Shown piece after piece: positions 29,801 to 37,351 of a DNA stretch of 64,000 nt. Origin of the DNA: Brevundimonas lenta (GTDB lineage Bacteria; Pseudomonadota; Alphaproteobacteria; Caulobacterales; Caulobacteraceae). The stretch spans positions 992,001 through 1,056,000 of the forward strand of contig NZ_JACIDM010000002.1 in NCBI RefSeq assembly GCF_014196335.1, read 5' to 3'. The position numbers and the translations under genes are program-made. Numbering within the stretch: the first letter of the stretch is position 1; each line of letters opens with the position of its first letter. A model generated the notes under the pieces. That model searched no databases and was not told the DNA's origin. It saw only the letters and a list, made by a program, of their open reading frames with translations.

Positions 29801-30951
29801 GGCACGTCGCCGACATCCTGATCGGTCAGGTTGATCCCGAGCAGGGTGCGGGCCTGGGCCTTCATATCGGCCCAGGTGGCCATGCCGCCGTTGGTGCCTT
29901 CGATCAGCTTGCCGGTGTTGACCGGATCGCCGGCGCCGTTGAACTCATAGTCGCGCAGGAAGACCTGGTGCGAGGCGTGTGACGAATAGGTCTGGTTCTG
30001 GTCGACGAACGGAGTCGTGGTGTTGATCGCATTGCCGTTCGCATCACGCGACGCACGGGTCAGGACCATGAAGTTGGTCGTGCCGCCTGGCACATAGAGC
30101 GGGTCATCCGGCATCAGCGGAATGAAGACCGTGCCCTGGCCGCCCTTGGCGACGAGGTCGAGGCCGTGGTCGAAGAACTGTCCGAACAGGGTGAACCACG
30201 AGTTGAACGGAGCCGACAGGCCCTCATCCGGGGCGGTGTTCGTGATCTGGACGTTGTCGCCCTCCATCACGATGCCATTGGTCGCCAGCAGCGCGTCAAG
30301 CGGCCCGCGAACGGCGTCCAGCGCTGCGGTGGCGTTGTTCAACGTCACGAGTGCGGCGGCGGCGGCTGCTTGCGCGGCGGCGTCGCCCGGATTGGCGGCT
30401 GCGGTCGTCGCAAGGTTGAAATAGGCCACCCGCGACTGGCTGACGGCGAGGAACTCCGCCTCGATCGCCTCATAGGCGGCGGTGATCACACCCAGGGTCG
30501 ACATCTCGTCGGCCGGCGCAACCACGCCGGCGCGCTGCAGCGCCGTCAGGATGGCGGACGGGTTGGCCAGCGTCTGGTCGACGATCAGATTGCTGATCGT
30601 ACGGACATAGGGGTCGAACACATCACCGGGGCCGGCCGTACCGGGGCCGTCGTTGTCGACGCCCGGCACATATGAAACCGGGACCGACGGAGTCGGTCCC
30701 GGGCCGTCCGGATCCACCATGATCGTCCGGTATTGCGTGCCCAGCAGCGTCGGGAAAGGATTGTCCGAGGCGCCATGCTCGGGGTTCAGAAGATTGTTGT
30801 ACGTCCCGTCGACCGTTCGCAGGCCCCACGAAAGATTATAGGCCGGGATCAACCCTCCCGGCCCGTACAGCGGCTGCCCGTTGGCGTGCGCTTCTGCAAT
30901 CTTGATTTGAGCGAGGATGAAATCCAGGTCGCTCCGGATATACGTAACCAT
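23860..30951 (-). CDS. Giant secreted heme peroxidase with RTX calcium-binding repeats (peroxidase 3)
   Basis: This 2363-aa protein is the largest gene product in the window. ATG 30951 follows GGAGGGAACGGTC. The opening IRSDLDFILAQIKIAE matches peroxidase 1. An Ala-rich helical insertion lies near 160-225. Heme peroxidase motifs: Gln258, Asp261 and His262 in GQFFDHGLD; Arg497 and Glu500 in RANE; Arg627 and proximal His630 in YRFGH. An Ig-like segment near 1460-1560 (SYQWQLSTNGG) interrupts the RTX region. Long cassettes and a GRDGADTLL module precede a tail of about 115 residues with repeated VLP and FVLP motifs, ending HNDWLA. Expected to be exported by a type I system and to fold on calcium. 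It is divergent from the LuxR-type regulator gene. Confidence 0.9.
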   Translation of the reverse strand: MVTYIRSDLDFILAQIKIAEAHANGQPLYGPGGLIPAYNLSWGLRTVDGTYNNLLNPEHGASDNPFPTLLGTQYRTIMVDPDGPGPTPSVPVSYVPGVDNDGPGTAGPGDVFDPYVRTISNLIVDQTLANPSAILTALQRAGVVAPADEMSTLGVITAAYEAIEAEFLAVSQSRVAYFNLATTAAANPGDAAAQAAAAAALVTLNNATAALDAVRGPLDALLATNGIVMEGDNVQITNTAPDEGLSAPFNSWFTLFGQFFDHGLDLVAKGGQGTVFIPLMPDDPLYVPGGTTNFMVLTRASRDANGNAINTTTPFVDQNQTYSSHASHQVFLRDYEFNGAGDPVNTGKLIEGTNGGMATWADMKAQARTLLGINLTDQDVGDVPLLATDEYGNFTPGPNGFPQVVFADPANPTVFILVEGNPAANGGLGISLSDGPGNSVAVRTGHAFLADIAHSAVPDGLQDGDIEIGLGNGDGSATDGFYDNELLDAHFMAGDGRANENIGLTAVHHVFHSEHNRLVDHTKAVALADAQAILAGGGTQAQAVAFLNEWLLTDVTTVPASVAGLVWDGERLFQAAKFGTEMQYQHLVFEEFARKIQPNINVFLVPDGYDVTIDPDIVAEFAHVVYRFGHSMLTETIDRFDPTMTPDQISLIEGFLNPLEFQNNGGTTTVDANIAAGAIIRGMTRQEGNQIDEFVTSALRNNLLGLPLDLATINLARGRDTGVPSLNEARRQFYEAAQQNTLMKPYESWVDFASHLKNEASIINFIAAYGDHALITGQSTIDGKRDAALTIITGTSVGGLTVPADRLAFLNASGAYAGAVPGSLGGLENVDLWIGGLAEEIMPFGGMLGSTFNFVFEIQMEKLQSGDRFYYLQRLDGLHLFSEMEGNSFAAMIMRNTDATHLPSDVFSTPGLILEINQAAQFNDLDGDGLLESTDPTGSGLLTQLVIRDNPGTAGADSNYLRYTGFDHIVLGGTNNADIMISGGGDDTMHGDAGNDRMEGGFGNDIINGGAGDDIISDSGGDDNVKGGDGNDVVQAGPGLDLVLGGAGQDFVVLGTDMGSEVFGGTGNDFILGNRNAERLLGNEGNDWLETGTFDGAPGDNFDEIFAHDGIRGHDVFIGDGGFDEFIGEGGDDIMVGSPGRGKMAGMSGFDWATYKNNTTGVFADLSVGIVFDEAPTLPQNAALDEYESMEGLSGTAFNDILLGSNDDAAAMVSLANGGASGFYGSQLDAAGIARITGLQAMLGAGVTSWNGGDIIMGGDGNDLITGQAGDDFIDGDTWLNVRIAVHAAIGPDGGTGAILEYADSMNQLMTRMFNGTLNPGQLNIARDIMTANGAGDVDIAVFSGNFADYTITNLGGGRFQLVDNVGTDGTDVIRNIEIMRFADGDVAVNSPATGVPVINDQTPTETQQLTANTAGIADANGLGAFSYQWQLSTNGGTTWTNIGGANGVNYTPAQAQVGGLLRVAVSFTDGVGNAEQVFSVPTGVVGDFWNAIPILANTFNGTAGDDIANGTSGLLGLGANDTLNGNAGDDQLNGAGGTDTLNGGAGNDRLDGGAGGADVAVWAGAVGAFGFGLNGTGQLTVTDLIGTEGVDTLTTVENLRFNAVTYALVNGTNAAGTSNGGANADIVLGHGGVDTVNGAGGNDVLVGGAGNDTALGGAGNDQILWGVGDGRDFIDGQGNTDTVRIRGDATAEVYRIYSRTAALAAGITGLNANTEIVITRNGTNNASIIAELDNIEEITITGRGGGDTFIPIGTFAGTSLATSTITIDGSDGNDTVDITELSSAHRIVFRQNGGTDTVVGTLRPDDVVEAFGPEAPVLTENAGSDESMDGTTGEASYAGGAGNDTLSFETSTAGKHVSLNGNYARNADGSNQASLTSIENVVGSAFADTLVGSAVANVMFGGEGSDTLIGLGGDDFLWGGAGLANTMQGGLGNDIYYVEANDTVLELAGEGTDSVLTTRGSWTLRANVENLAFVGAGDFIGVGNDLANAMEGGVGNDVLSGRGGIDALIGGGGIDTVSYASAVGGVSVNLNGSIASNDGDGASDTLSGFENVTGSALNDTLIGSLGANVLSGGTGADYLIGLDGDDTLHGGSGAANTLQGGSGNDHYVLSAAGDSIVEAAGGGLDWVDTLSSLHTLAANVENVTYTGVGNFTGTGNADANVITGGIGNDTLSGRGGNDTLNGGGGNDLAQLQGLAGQYMVTAVAGGYLVTDTVGGRDGADTLLAVERVRYANGTIVTLESLVAAPTVAGKSAADAQVLPAAPKEVVVSPLVQPAADKAVVNVPQVLPSLDDDAFVLPVQDEAFVLPALQDRYDMPSFRSWHDFNDFGADAFSHRFERVLPQIHDFGSISDDPWFVTHNDWLA

Positions 30952-31182
30952 GACCGTTCCCTCCAGATGACGGCGTCGAACATCCCAATCCACCGATCAG
31001 TGGACTGAGCAAAGGCTTCTCGGTTACAAGGCTCCCCGCCCGCGAATTCTCTCGCGCACTCTAGATGTGCTAAAAGTGGTCGCGGTGTCGCCCCACAATC
31101 GACTTGAGGCTTCTGTTAATCACTGAACCGGTCAAACCGTCCATTCGGACAGACGGACTAGCCTCGGAATGTCGGCGTTATA

Positions 31183-31245
31183 TGACCCGCCCCACAGGAC
31201 TAATACTTAAGTCGTAGGCAGGCGGGACTGAGCTTGACCCGCCCC
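31183..31245. repeat. Direct repeat TGACCCGCCCC x2
   Basis: An exact 11-base word occurs at 31183-31193 and 31235-31245, 52 bp apart (about five helical turns), with the palindrome ACTTAAGT between the copies. This layout suits looped or cooperative regulator binding but has no known match that I recognise. Confidence 0.45.
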
Positions 31246-31284
31246 TGATCGTATGGTCCGAAGGTAGAGTATAGGCCGTGGACT

Positions 31285-31298
31285 GTACGACATCGTAC
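31285..31298. promoter_or_regulatory. Inverted repeat GTACGA-N2-TCGTAC, candidate operator
   Basis: Perfect six-base arms are separated by two bases. Dimeric NarL/LuxR-type regulators commonly bind short inverted repeats of this size, and such a regulator is encoded 330 bp to the right. Confidence 0.4.
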
Positions 31299-31330
31299 GC
31301 GCAGCCTACGCCCTTCGGAGGCCGACTGCC

Positions 31331-31351
31331 GCGGTTCTGATGCGGTTCTGA
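31331..31351. repeat. Tandem repeat GCGGTTCTGA x2, 11-bp period
   Basis: GCGGTTCTGA at 31331-31340 and 31342-31351 puts two identical half-sites on the same DNA face, the layout used by several response regulators. Confidence 0.4.
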
Positions 31352-31626
31352 AGCTTCGCTGTTTGTCGCGTTAAGAGTTTGATCGCCCGAGTAAATTTCA
31401 GAGCGGTAAAATCCCGTCAGATTTCGTCAGGCTTCCCGCCCGCGCTGGACGGGAGACCATATAAGTAAAGGAAGCGACCGAAGACTTCACCAGTTCCGAT
31501 TGCAAACATCGGACATTCTCGCTAGCCTATACCTACGCTGTAACGCCTAGTTTTCGCTTGGTGCTCAAGTCAGGGGGGGGTTCCTGATAATGAATGTCAG
31601 TATAATTCCAATGGGAGGTTGGAATC

Positions 31627-32427
31627 GTGGCCGACATGAGGGGTGGAATTCTCATCGCCGACAGTCACCGCCTGTGTAGGGGTGGACTGAAATCGCTGCT
31701 TTCCAGCGATCTGGGCATCGCTGACGTCACCGGCGTCGACGACTTTCCGACAGCTCTCGCCGAGCTGGATCGGGACCGTAAGATCACCGTCCTCCTGGTC
31801 GACTCCGGACTGCCCGGCATGGGCGGCATGGACGGCCTCCGCCGCATTCGCCTTCGCCGCCCCGAACTCCGCATCGTCGTGATCGCCTGGCGCCAGGATC
31901 GCTCCGATGCGTTCGAGGCCCTGGCGGCCGGGGCCCACGGCTACATTCCCAAAGACCTCCCCGACGATGAGATGGTGCAGGCGCTCCAGACGGTTCTGGG
32001 CGGCCAGATCTACGTCCCGCCGATCATCTCCGACGTCACCGTGACCACCACCTCCACCGGTCACGACGGCACGCTGGAAGGCGAACTCACCCTGCGTCAG
32101 AAAGAGGTTCTCACCCATCTGGCGGCCGGCCTCTCCAACAAGGAGATCGCCCGCGTCCTGAACATCGCCGAGGGTACGGTGAAGGTGCACATCACGGCGG
32201 CGTTCCGCGCCCTGCACGTTCACAACCGCGTCGGCGCGGTCACGGCGATGCAAAAGATCAAGGAATCCGGCCGCGCCAGTCAGCCGGAACTGCCCGGGCT
32301 CAAGGAAGACGGCGTCGACAAGGGCGGCACGGCCAACCCCCTCGCCAAGCTTCTGGCCGCCGGCCTCCCGCTTCTCACCGGCCAGGCCTGGCTGATGGAT
32401 TCCGGTTTGCTGAGCGGCTTCCTCTGA
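31627..32427 (+). CDS. NarL/LuxR-family response regulator with non-canonical receiver and C-terminal extension
   Basis: This 266-aa protein starts at GTG 31627, eight bases after GGGAGG. The receiver has Asp12, phosphoacceptor Asp59 in LLVDSGLPG and Lys109 in IPKD. The usual Ser/Thr switch residue after strand 4 is Ala87 (VVIAW), and only one of the usual two N-terminal acids is present. A LuxR-type helix-turn-helix (LTLRQKEVLTHLAAGLSNKE) follows at about 152-205. About 55 further residues, ending in a hydrophobic stretch (GLPLLTGQAWLMDSGLL), are not part of the standard family. It is divergent from peroxidase 3, with two kinases nearby, so it is the likely DNA-binding output for this locus. 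Confidence 0.88.
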   Translation: MADMRGGILIADSHRLCRGGLKSLLSSDLGIADVTGVDDFPTALAELDRDRKITVLLVDSGLPGMGGMDGLRRIRLRRPELRIVVIAWRQDRSDAFEALAAGAHGYIPKDLPDDEMVQALQTVLGGQIYVPPIISDVTVTTTSTGHDGTLEGELTLRQKEVLTHLAAGLSNKEIARVLNIAEGTVKVHITAAFRALHVHNRVGAVTAMQKIKESGRASQPELPGLKEDGVDKGGTANPLAKLLAAGLPLLTGQAWLMDSGLLSGFL

Positions 32428-32436
32428 CCGTTACGT

Positions 32437-33879
32437 TCAGCTGGCCGTGTAGGACGTCTTGGTCCAGGTGAAGAAGTCGGCCGCCGCAAAGCCCTGTTCC
32501 CGCGCGCCATAGCTGGACTTCTTCGTCCCTCCGAACGGCACGTGATAGTCGACCCCCGCCGTCGGCAGGTTCACCATTGTCATCCCCGCCCTCGCCCTGC
32601 GCTGGAAATCGCGCGCGTGCTTCAGCGATGAGGTGACGATCCCCGCCGACAGGCCGAACTCGGTGCCGTTGGCGATCTGCAGCGCCTCTTCATAGGTCCG
32701 CACACGGATCGTAGATGCGACAGGGCCGAATACTTCCTCTGCATTGATACGCATATCTGCGGATGTATCGCAGATCAGTGTCGGTTGCACATACCACCCG
32801 GGGGTCTCGAGGCTCAGTCGCTCCCCGCCGGTGACGATCCGACCGCCCTCCCCGCGCGCGATATCGACGTAGCGGTACGAGGTCTCCATCTGCGCTTCGC
32901 TCACCGCCGGTCCGACCTGGGTCGTAGGATCGAGCGCCGGTCCGACCTTCAATGTCCCAAGACGTTCGGCCAGAGCCTCTACGAAGCGGTCATGGATGCC
33001 GTCCTGCACGATCAGACGGCTGGACGCCGTACACCGCTGGCCGGTGGCGAAGTAGGAGCCGTCCAGCGCGATCTGCACCGCCCGGTCCAGATCCGCATCG
33101 TCCAGAACGATCAGCGGGTTCTTGCCGCCCATCTCCAGTTGCACCCTCGCCTGCCGGGCCACGGCTCCCGCCGCCACGCCCGCGCCCACGCCCTGGGAGC
33201 CGGTGAACGACACGCCGTCCACGTCCGGGTGGTCGACCAGGGCCTGGCCGACATTGCCCCGCCCGATGACCATGTTCAGCACGCCCTTCGGCAGCCCGGC
33301 CTCGTGCAGGATGGCCACCAGCGCCTCGGCCGTCGCGGGCGTCGGGCCGGCCGGCTTGATCACCACCGTATTGCCGAAGGCCAGGGCCGGAGCCGCCTTC
33401 CATGCCGGAATGGCGATCGGGAAATTCCACGGCGTGATCAGGCCGAACACCCCCACGGCCTGGCGGTAGGTCTGAACCTCCACACCCGGCCGCACCGAGG
33501 CCAGGTTCTGGCCATGCAGACGTAGGGCCTCGCCGGCGAAATACTTCAGAATGCGGCCTGCCCGGGCCGTCTCGCCGATGCCCTCGGCGAGCGTCTTGCC
33601 CTCTTCACGCGACAGCAGCGTCCCGATCGCCTCCCGGCGCTCCAGCAGCAGCATCCCGGCCCGGTCCAGCACGTCCGAGCGGACTTCCGGCGACGCCTCC
33701 GACCACGCCGGGAAGGCCGCCCTGGCCGCCGCCACCGCCGCATCGACCTCGGCGGAGCCGCCCTGCGGCTGGCGCGCCACGACCTCGCGGGTGTCGGACG
33801 GATTAAGCCCCTCGCCCGGCCGGTCGGCCCCGACCTTCTCGCCGTCGATCCAGTGCGAGAGTTCGAGCGTGTCGGTCAT
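32437..33879 (-). CDS. Aldehyde dehydrogenase, alpha-ketoglutarate semialdehyde dehydrogenase type
   Basis: This 480-aa ALDH-superfamily enzyme has Asn152 (PWNFP), Glu249 (LEMGGKNP) and catalytic Cys283 (GQRCTASS), a complete active site. The FATGQRCTASSRL region and overall length resemble 2,5-dioxovalerate (alpha-ketoglutarate semialdehyde) dehydrogenases, the last step of non-phosphorylating pentose and uronate oxidation. Succinate-semialdehyde or other aldehydes are alternatives. It follows dctA by 65 bp on the same strand; a dicarboxylate carrier beside an enzyme that makes 2-oxoglutarate is sensible. It faces the response regulator gene with nine bases between stops. Confidence 0.85.
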   Translation of the reverse strand: MTDTLELSHWIDGEKVGADRPGEGLNPSDTREVVARQPQGGSAEVDAAVAAARAAFPAWSEASPEVRSDVLDRAGMLLLERREAIGTLLSREEGKTLAEGIGETARAGRILKYFAGEALRLHGQNLASVRPGVEVQTYRQAVGVFGLITPWNFPIAIPAWKAAPALAFGNTVVIKPAGPTPATAEALVAILHEAGLPKGVLNMVIGRGNVGQALVDHPDVDGVSFTGSQGVGAGVAAGAVARQARVQLEMGGKNPLIVLDDADLDRAVQIALDGSYFATGQRCTASSRLIVQDGIHDRFVEALAERLGTLKVGPALDPTTQVGPAVSEAQMETSYRYVDIARGEGGRIVTGGERLSLETPGWYVQPTLICDTSADMRINAEEVFGPVASTIRVRTYEEALQIANGTEFGLSAGIVTSSLKHARDFQRRARAGMTMVNLPTAGVDYHVPFGGTKKSSYGAREQGFAAADFFTWTKTSYTAS

Positions 33880-33944
33880 GGCGGTTCTCCGGAGGCTGGT
33901 CCCCTCTGGTACAGAAGCCGCGAACGCGCGTCAGCCCCGCAGGC

Positions 33945-35363
33945 TCAGTCGGCGGTGACGCGTTCCTTGTCGCCCGGTCCTGCCGCCGGATCCGGCGCGG
34001 CGGCCAACGGGGCCGGCCCCGACCCCAGCGCCGCCGCCAGCGCATCCCGGTCCAGGTCCCCCTCCCAGCGCGCCACGACCAGGGTGGCAACCGCATTGCC
34101 GATGAAGTTGGTCAGGGCCCGGCACTCGCTCATGAAACGGTCGATGCCCAGGATCAGCGCCAGCCCGGCCACCGGCACCGACGGCACCACCGCCAGCGTC
34201 GCCGCCAGGGTGATGAAGCCCGACCCGGTGATCCCGGCCGCGCCTTTGGAGCTCAGCATGGCCACCAGCAGCAGGGCCAGTTGCTCCGACAGGCTCAGCT
34301 CGATGTTCATGGCCTGGGCGATGAACAGGGCCGCCAGCGTCATGTAGATGTTGGTGCCGTCCAGATTGAACGAATAGCCGGTCGGCACGACCAGGCCGAC
34401 CACCGACTTGGGCGCGCCGGCCCGTTCCAGCTTCTGCATCAGGCTGGGCAGAGCCGCTTCCGAGGACGAGGTGCCCAGCACCAGCAGCAGCTCTTCCTTC
34501 AGATAGGCGATCAGCCGGAAGATCGAGAAGCCGAAGGCCCGCGCCACCAGCCCCAGCACCCCCAGCACGAAGATCAGCGAGGTCACATAGAAGGTCGCGA
34601 TCAGCGCACCCAGATTGATCACCGACTGCAGGCCGAACGCCCCGATGGTGAAGGCGAACGCCCCGAACGCCCCCACCGGCGCCGCCTTCATCAGGATGGC
34701 CACGATCCGGAACACCACCTGCCCCAGCTGGTCCAGCATCCGCGTCACCGGCCGTGCCGGCTCGCCCACGATCGCCAGCGACACCCCGAACAGGATCGAC
34801 ACGAACAGCGTCTGCAGGATGTTGCCGGTGACGAAGGCGCTGACCAGGGTGTCGGGGATAATCCCCAGCAGGAAGCCGACGATCGTCGTCTCGTGCGCGG
34901 CCTGCGAGTACTGGGCCACCGCCGCGGGATCCAGTGTCGCCGGATCGATGTTCAGACCCCGCCCCGGCTGCACCACATTGGCGATCACCAGGCCGATGAT
35001 CAGCGCCAGGGTCGAGAACACCAGGAAGTAGGCGAACGCCCGGCCCGCCACCCGTCCGACCCGCTTCAGATCGCTCATCCCCGCGATGCCGGTGGAGATG
35101 GTCAGGAAGATCACCGGCGCGATGATCATCTTCACCAGCTTGATGAAGCCGTCACCCAGCGGTTTCAGGGCCTGCCCGGTCTCCGGCCAGAAATGCCCGA
35201 TCGTTCCGCCCGCGACGATCGCCAGCAGGACGAGGAAATACATGCTGCGCCAGAACGGCTTGCGCGGCGGAGGGCTGACGACTTCCGGCTGCGGCGCGGC
35301 GACCGGCGTCTTGCGTCGGCGGGCGGTCTTCGCCCCGTCTCCCGTCGTTCCGCGCGCGGCCAT
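33945..35363 (-). CDS. dctA: C4-dicarboxylate:cation symporter, DAACS family
   Basis: This inner-membrane protein of about 472 aa has the DctA/GltP fold. Family blocks include [16 protein letters not shown], the SSSEAALP hairpin and the TNFIGNAVA motif near the C-terminus. The N-terminal 35 residues are basic and proline-rich, longer than in E. coli DctA. ATG 35363 follows GGGGGAT; a GTG nine codons upstream has no good site. It imports succinate, malate, fumarate or aspartate with cations. It lies 60 bp after the ROK kinase and 65 bp before the aldehyde dehydrogenase, so the three may form one transcript. Confidence 0.9.
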   Translation of the reverse strand: MAARGTTGDGAKTARRRKTPVAAPQPEVVSPPPRKPFWRSMYFLVLLAIVAGGTIGHFWPETGQALKPLGDGFIKLVKMIIAPVIFLTISTGIAGMSDLKRVGRVAGRAFAYFLVFSTLALIIGLVIANVVQPGRGLNIDPATLDPAAVAQYSQAAHETTIVGFLLGIIPDTLVSAFVTGNILQTLFVSILFGVSLAIVGEPARPVTRMLDQLGQVVFRIVAILMKAAPVGAFGAFAFTIGAFGLQSVINLGALIATFYVTSLIFVLGVLGLVARAFGFSIFRLIAYLKEELLLVLGTSSSEAALPSLMQKLERAGAPKSVVGLVVPTGYSFNLDGTNIYMTLAALFIAQAMNIELSLSEQLALLLVAMLSSKGAAGITGSGFITLAATLAVVPSVPVAGLALILGIDRFMSECRALTNFIGNAVATLVVARWEGDLDRDALAAALGSGPAPLAAAPDPAAGPGDKERVTAD

Positions 35364-35423
35364 GCCATCCCCCGTCAAAGCGATCGGCACCTTGGGGGGA
35401 ATTCGCGATTCCTGTCGATGGCG

Positions 35424-36332
35424 TCAGCGCGCCAGCGCGTCCCGTCCCAGCGCGATCGCGCCCAGAGGACCCGCCCGGTCACCCAGAGCCGGCGGCTGCA
35501 CATAGGCGTCGATGTCGTCCGCCAGCGCCTGGGTCGCGCCATAGACGGCCAGACTGTCCAGCAGCGCCCGCCGCAGCCGCGGGAACAGCCACGGCTGACC
35601 GGTCGCCACCCCGCCCCCGATCAGGATCCGTTCCGGACAGGTGGTCAGCACCAGATTGTGCATCAGCCCGCCCAGCGCATGCACCACCATCGCCCAGACC
35701 GGATCATCGGCGCCCAGCGTGTCGCCCGGCCGGCCGGCCCTGGCCTGCACCGCCGGCCCCGAGGCCAGTCCCTCGACGCAATCGCCATGGAAGGTGCAAA
35801 CGCCCGGCCAGTCATCGCCGGGCAGCCGACCGACCCGCAGGTGCCCGGCTTCGGAATGGCCCATCCCGCGCACCGCCCGTCCGCTGACGATCGAGCCCAC
35901 GCCGATCCCGGTCCCCACTGTGATGTAGGCGTAGCTGGCCAGTCCCTGCGCCGCGCCCCACCGTCCCTCGGCCAGGGCCGCGCCGTTCACGTCGGTGTCG
36001 ATCGCCACCGGCACGCCGAACCCAGCGCCCAGAGACGTCAGGTCCGCGCCATCCCAACCCGGCTTGGTCGTGGCCACGATCTGCCCATAGCGGGCGTCGC
36101 GCTCGTCCAGCTGCAGCGGCCCGAAGCTGGCGATGCCGATGGCCTCAAAGCCGGGTCCCGCCGCCCAGCGGTCCAGCACGGCGCGGATCGCGCCCAGCGT
36201 CTCCGCCGGCGTCGTCGTCGGCAGACGCACTTCCTCCCGGATATCGCCCGGGCCGGACGCCAGCACGCACACGCATTTGGTCCCGCCCAGCTCCACGCCG
36301 GCGATCAGGGGAGAGTCGTTTCGATCGTTCAT
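35424..36332 (-). CDS. ROK-family fructokinase
   Basis: This 302-aa cytoplasmic sugar kinase has AGVELGGTK, the N-terminal ATP-binding motif of ROK kinases. [12 protein letters not shown] contains the catalytic-site Glu/Gly/His block. [10 protein letters not shown] has the Cys-His-Cys zinc-binding signature. The closest pattern is the fructokinase/Mak branch, which phosphorylates fructose or mannose. GGGTGGGG precedes ATG 36332. It is divergent from cysD across 113 bp. Confidence 0.87.
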   Translation of the reverse strand: MNDRNDSPLIAGVELGGTKCVCVLASGPGDIREEVRLPTTTPAETLGAIRAVLDRWAAGPGFEAIGIASFGPLQLDERDARYGQIVATTKPGWDGADLTSLGAGFGVPVAIDTDVNGAALAEGRWGAAQGLASYAYITVGTGIGVGSIVSGRAVRGMGHSEAGHLRVGRLPGDDWPGVCTFHGDCVEGLASGPAVQARAGRPGDTLGADDPVWAMVVHALGGLMHNLVLTTCPERILIGGGVATGQPWLFPRLRRALLDSLAVYGATQALADDIDAYVQPPALGDRAGPLGAIALGRDALAR

Positions 36333-36445
36333 TTCCCCACCCTGCCCGGTCCCGGCGCGCCTCGCTACAGCTCCGGTCCGATCTGCACAGGCTTGGCGCC
36401 GCCCGATTCAGAAGTCACTGCTATCCGAGGGGGAGCGGACAGCTC

Positions 36446-37351
36446 ATGCGGCCTGACGACGACGTCCTGGACTGGCTGGAGGCCGAGGCCGTCCACATCC
36501 TGCGCGAGGTGGCCGCCGGCTGCGAACGCCCCGTCCTGCTGTTCTCCGGCGGCAAGGATTCCGCCGTCCTCCTGCACCTGGCGCGCAAGGCCTTCTTTCC
36601 CGCCCCGCCGCCGTTCCCGCTGCTCCACATCGATACGACGTGGAAATTCGCCGAGATGTATGGCTTCAGGGACGCCGCCGCCGCGCGCGCCGGCATGCGC
36701 CTGCTGATCCACCGCAATCCGGACGCCGAGGCGCAGGGCATCAACCCCTTCCGGCACGGCGCGGCCGTTCACACCGACCAGTGGAAGACCCAAGGCCTCA
36801 GGCAGGCGCTCGATCTCCACGGCTTCGACGCGGCCTTCGGCGGCGCCCGGCGTGACGAGGAGAAGAGCCGCGCCAAGGAGCGGATCGTCTCGGTCCGGTC
36901 CGCCGCCCACGGCTGGGATCCGAAAGCCCAGCGGCCGGAACTCTGGAGCCTCTACAACACCCGCCTCGCCGCCGGTCAGACCCTGCGCGTCTTCCCCCTG
37001 TCCAACTGGACCGAGCTGGATGTCTGGCGCTACGTCCTGCGCGAACGCATCACCCTGCCCTCCCTCTATTTCGCGGCCGAGCGCCCGGTCGTGACCCGCG
37101 ACGGCTCCCTGATCCTCGCCGAGGACGACCGCCTGGCGCTCGGCGCCGGAGAGGCTGTCGCCACACGCCGGGTCCGTTTCCGCACCCTCGGCTGCTGGCC
37201 CCTGACGGCCGCGATCGAAAGCGATGCCGACACGCCGGAAGCCGTCCTCGCAGAGCTCGTCGCGGGAACCGGTTCCGAACGGCTCGGCCGGGTCATCGAC
37301 CACGACCCCGCCGCCTCCATGGAGCGCAAGAAGCGCGAGGGCTATTTCTGA
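36446..37351 (+). CDS. cysD: Sulfate adenylyltransferase small subunit
   Basis: This 301-aa protein has the normal CysD length. [19 protein letters not shown] is the PP-loop for ATP pyrophosphatase chemistry, and [15 protein letters not shown] and the end [10 protein letters not shown] are CysD hallmarks. With CysN it makes adenylylsulfate from sulfate and ATP in the cytoplasm. GAGGGGGAG precedes the ATG. The TGA overlaps the ATG of cysNC by one base, so the two are translationally coupled. Confidence 0.95.
   Translation: MRPDDDVLDWLEAEAVHILREVAAGCERPVLLFSGGKDSAVLLHLARKAFFPAPPPFPLLHIDTTWKFAEMYGFRDAAAARAGMRLLIHRNPDAEAQGINPFRHGAAVHTDQWKTQGLRQALDLHGFDAAFGGARRDEEKSRAKERIVSVRSAAHGWDPKAQRPELWSLYNTRLAAGQTLRVFPLSNWTELDVWRYVLRERITLPSLYFAAERPVVTRDGSLILAEDDRLALGAGEAVATRRVRFRTLGCWPLTAAIESDADTPEAVLAELVAGTGSERLGRVIDHDPAASMERKKREGYF

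Larger units (their letters stand above)
30952..31626. promoter_or_regulatory. 675-bp divergent intergenic region between peroxidase 3 and the response regulator
   Basis: The region is relatively AT-rich and full of short repeats: direct repeats TGACCCGCCCC at 31183-31193 and 31235-31245, palindrome ACTTAAGT at 31205-31212, inverted repeat GTACGA-CA-TCGTAC at 31285-31298, tandem GCGGTTCTGA at 31331-31340 and 31342-31351, and a run of eight G at 31573-31580. GGGAGG at 31613-31618 serves the regulator. No open frame or RNA gene is recognised. It probably holds both divergent promoters and their operators. Confidence 0.55.

Noticed and set aside
31601-31606. TATAAT as a -10 box for the response regulator
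   Set aside because: It lies only 26 bases before the start codon, next to the ribosome-binding site, and there is no -35 element at the right distance.
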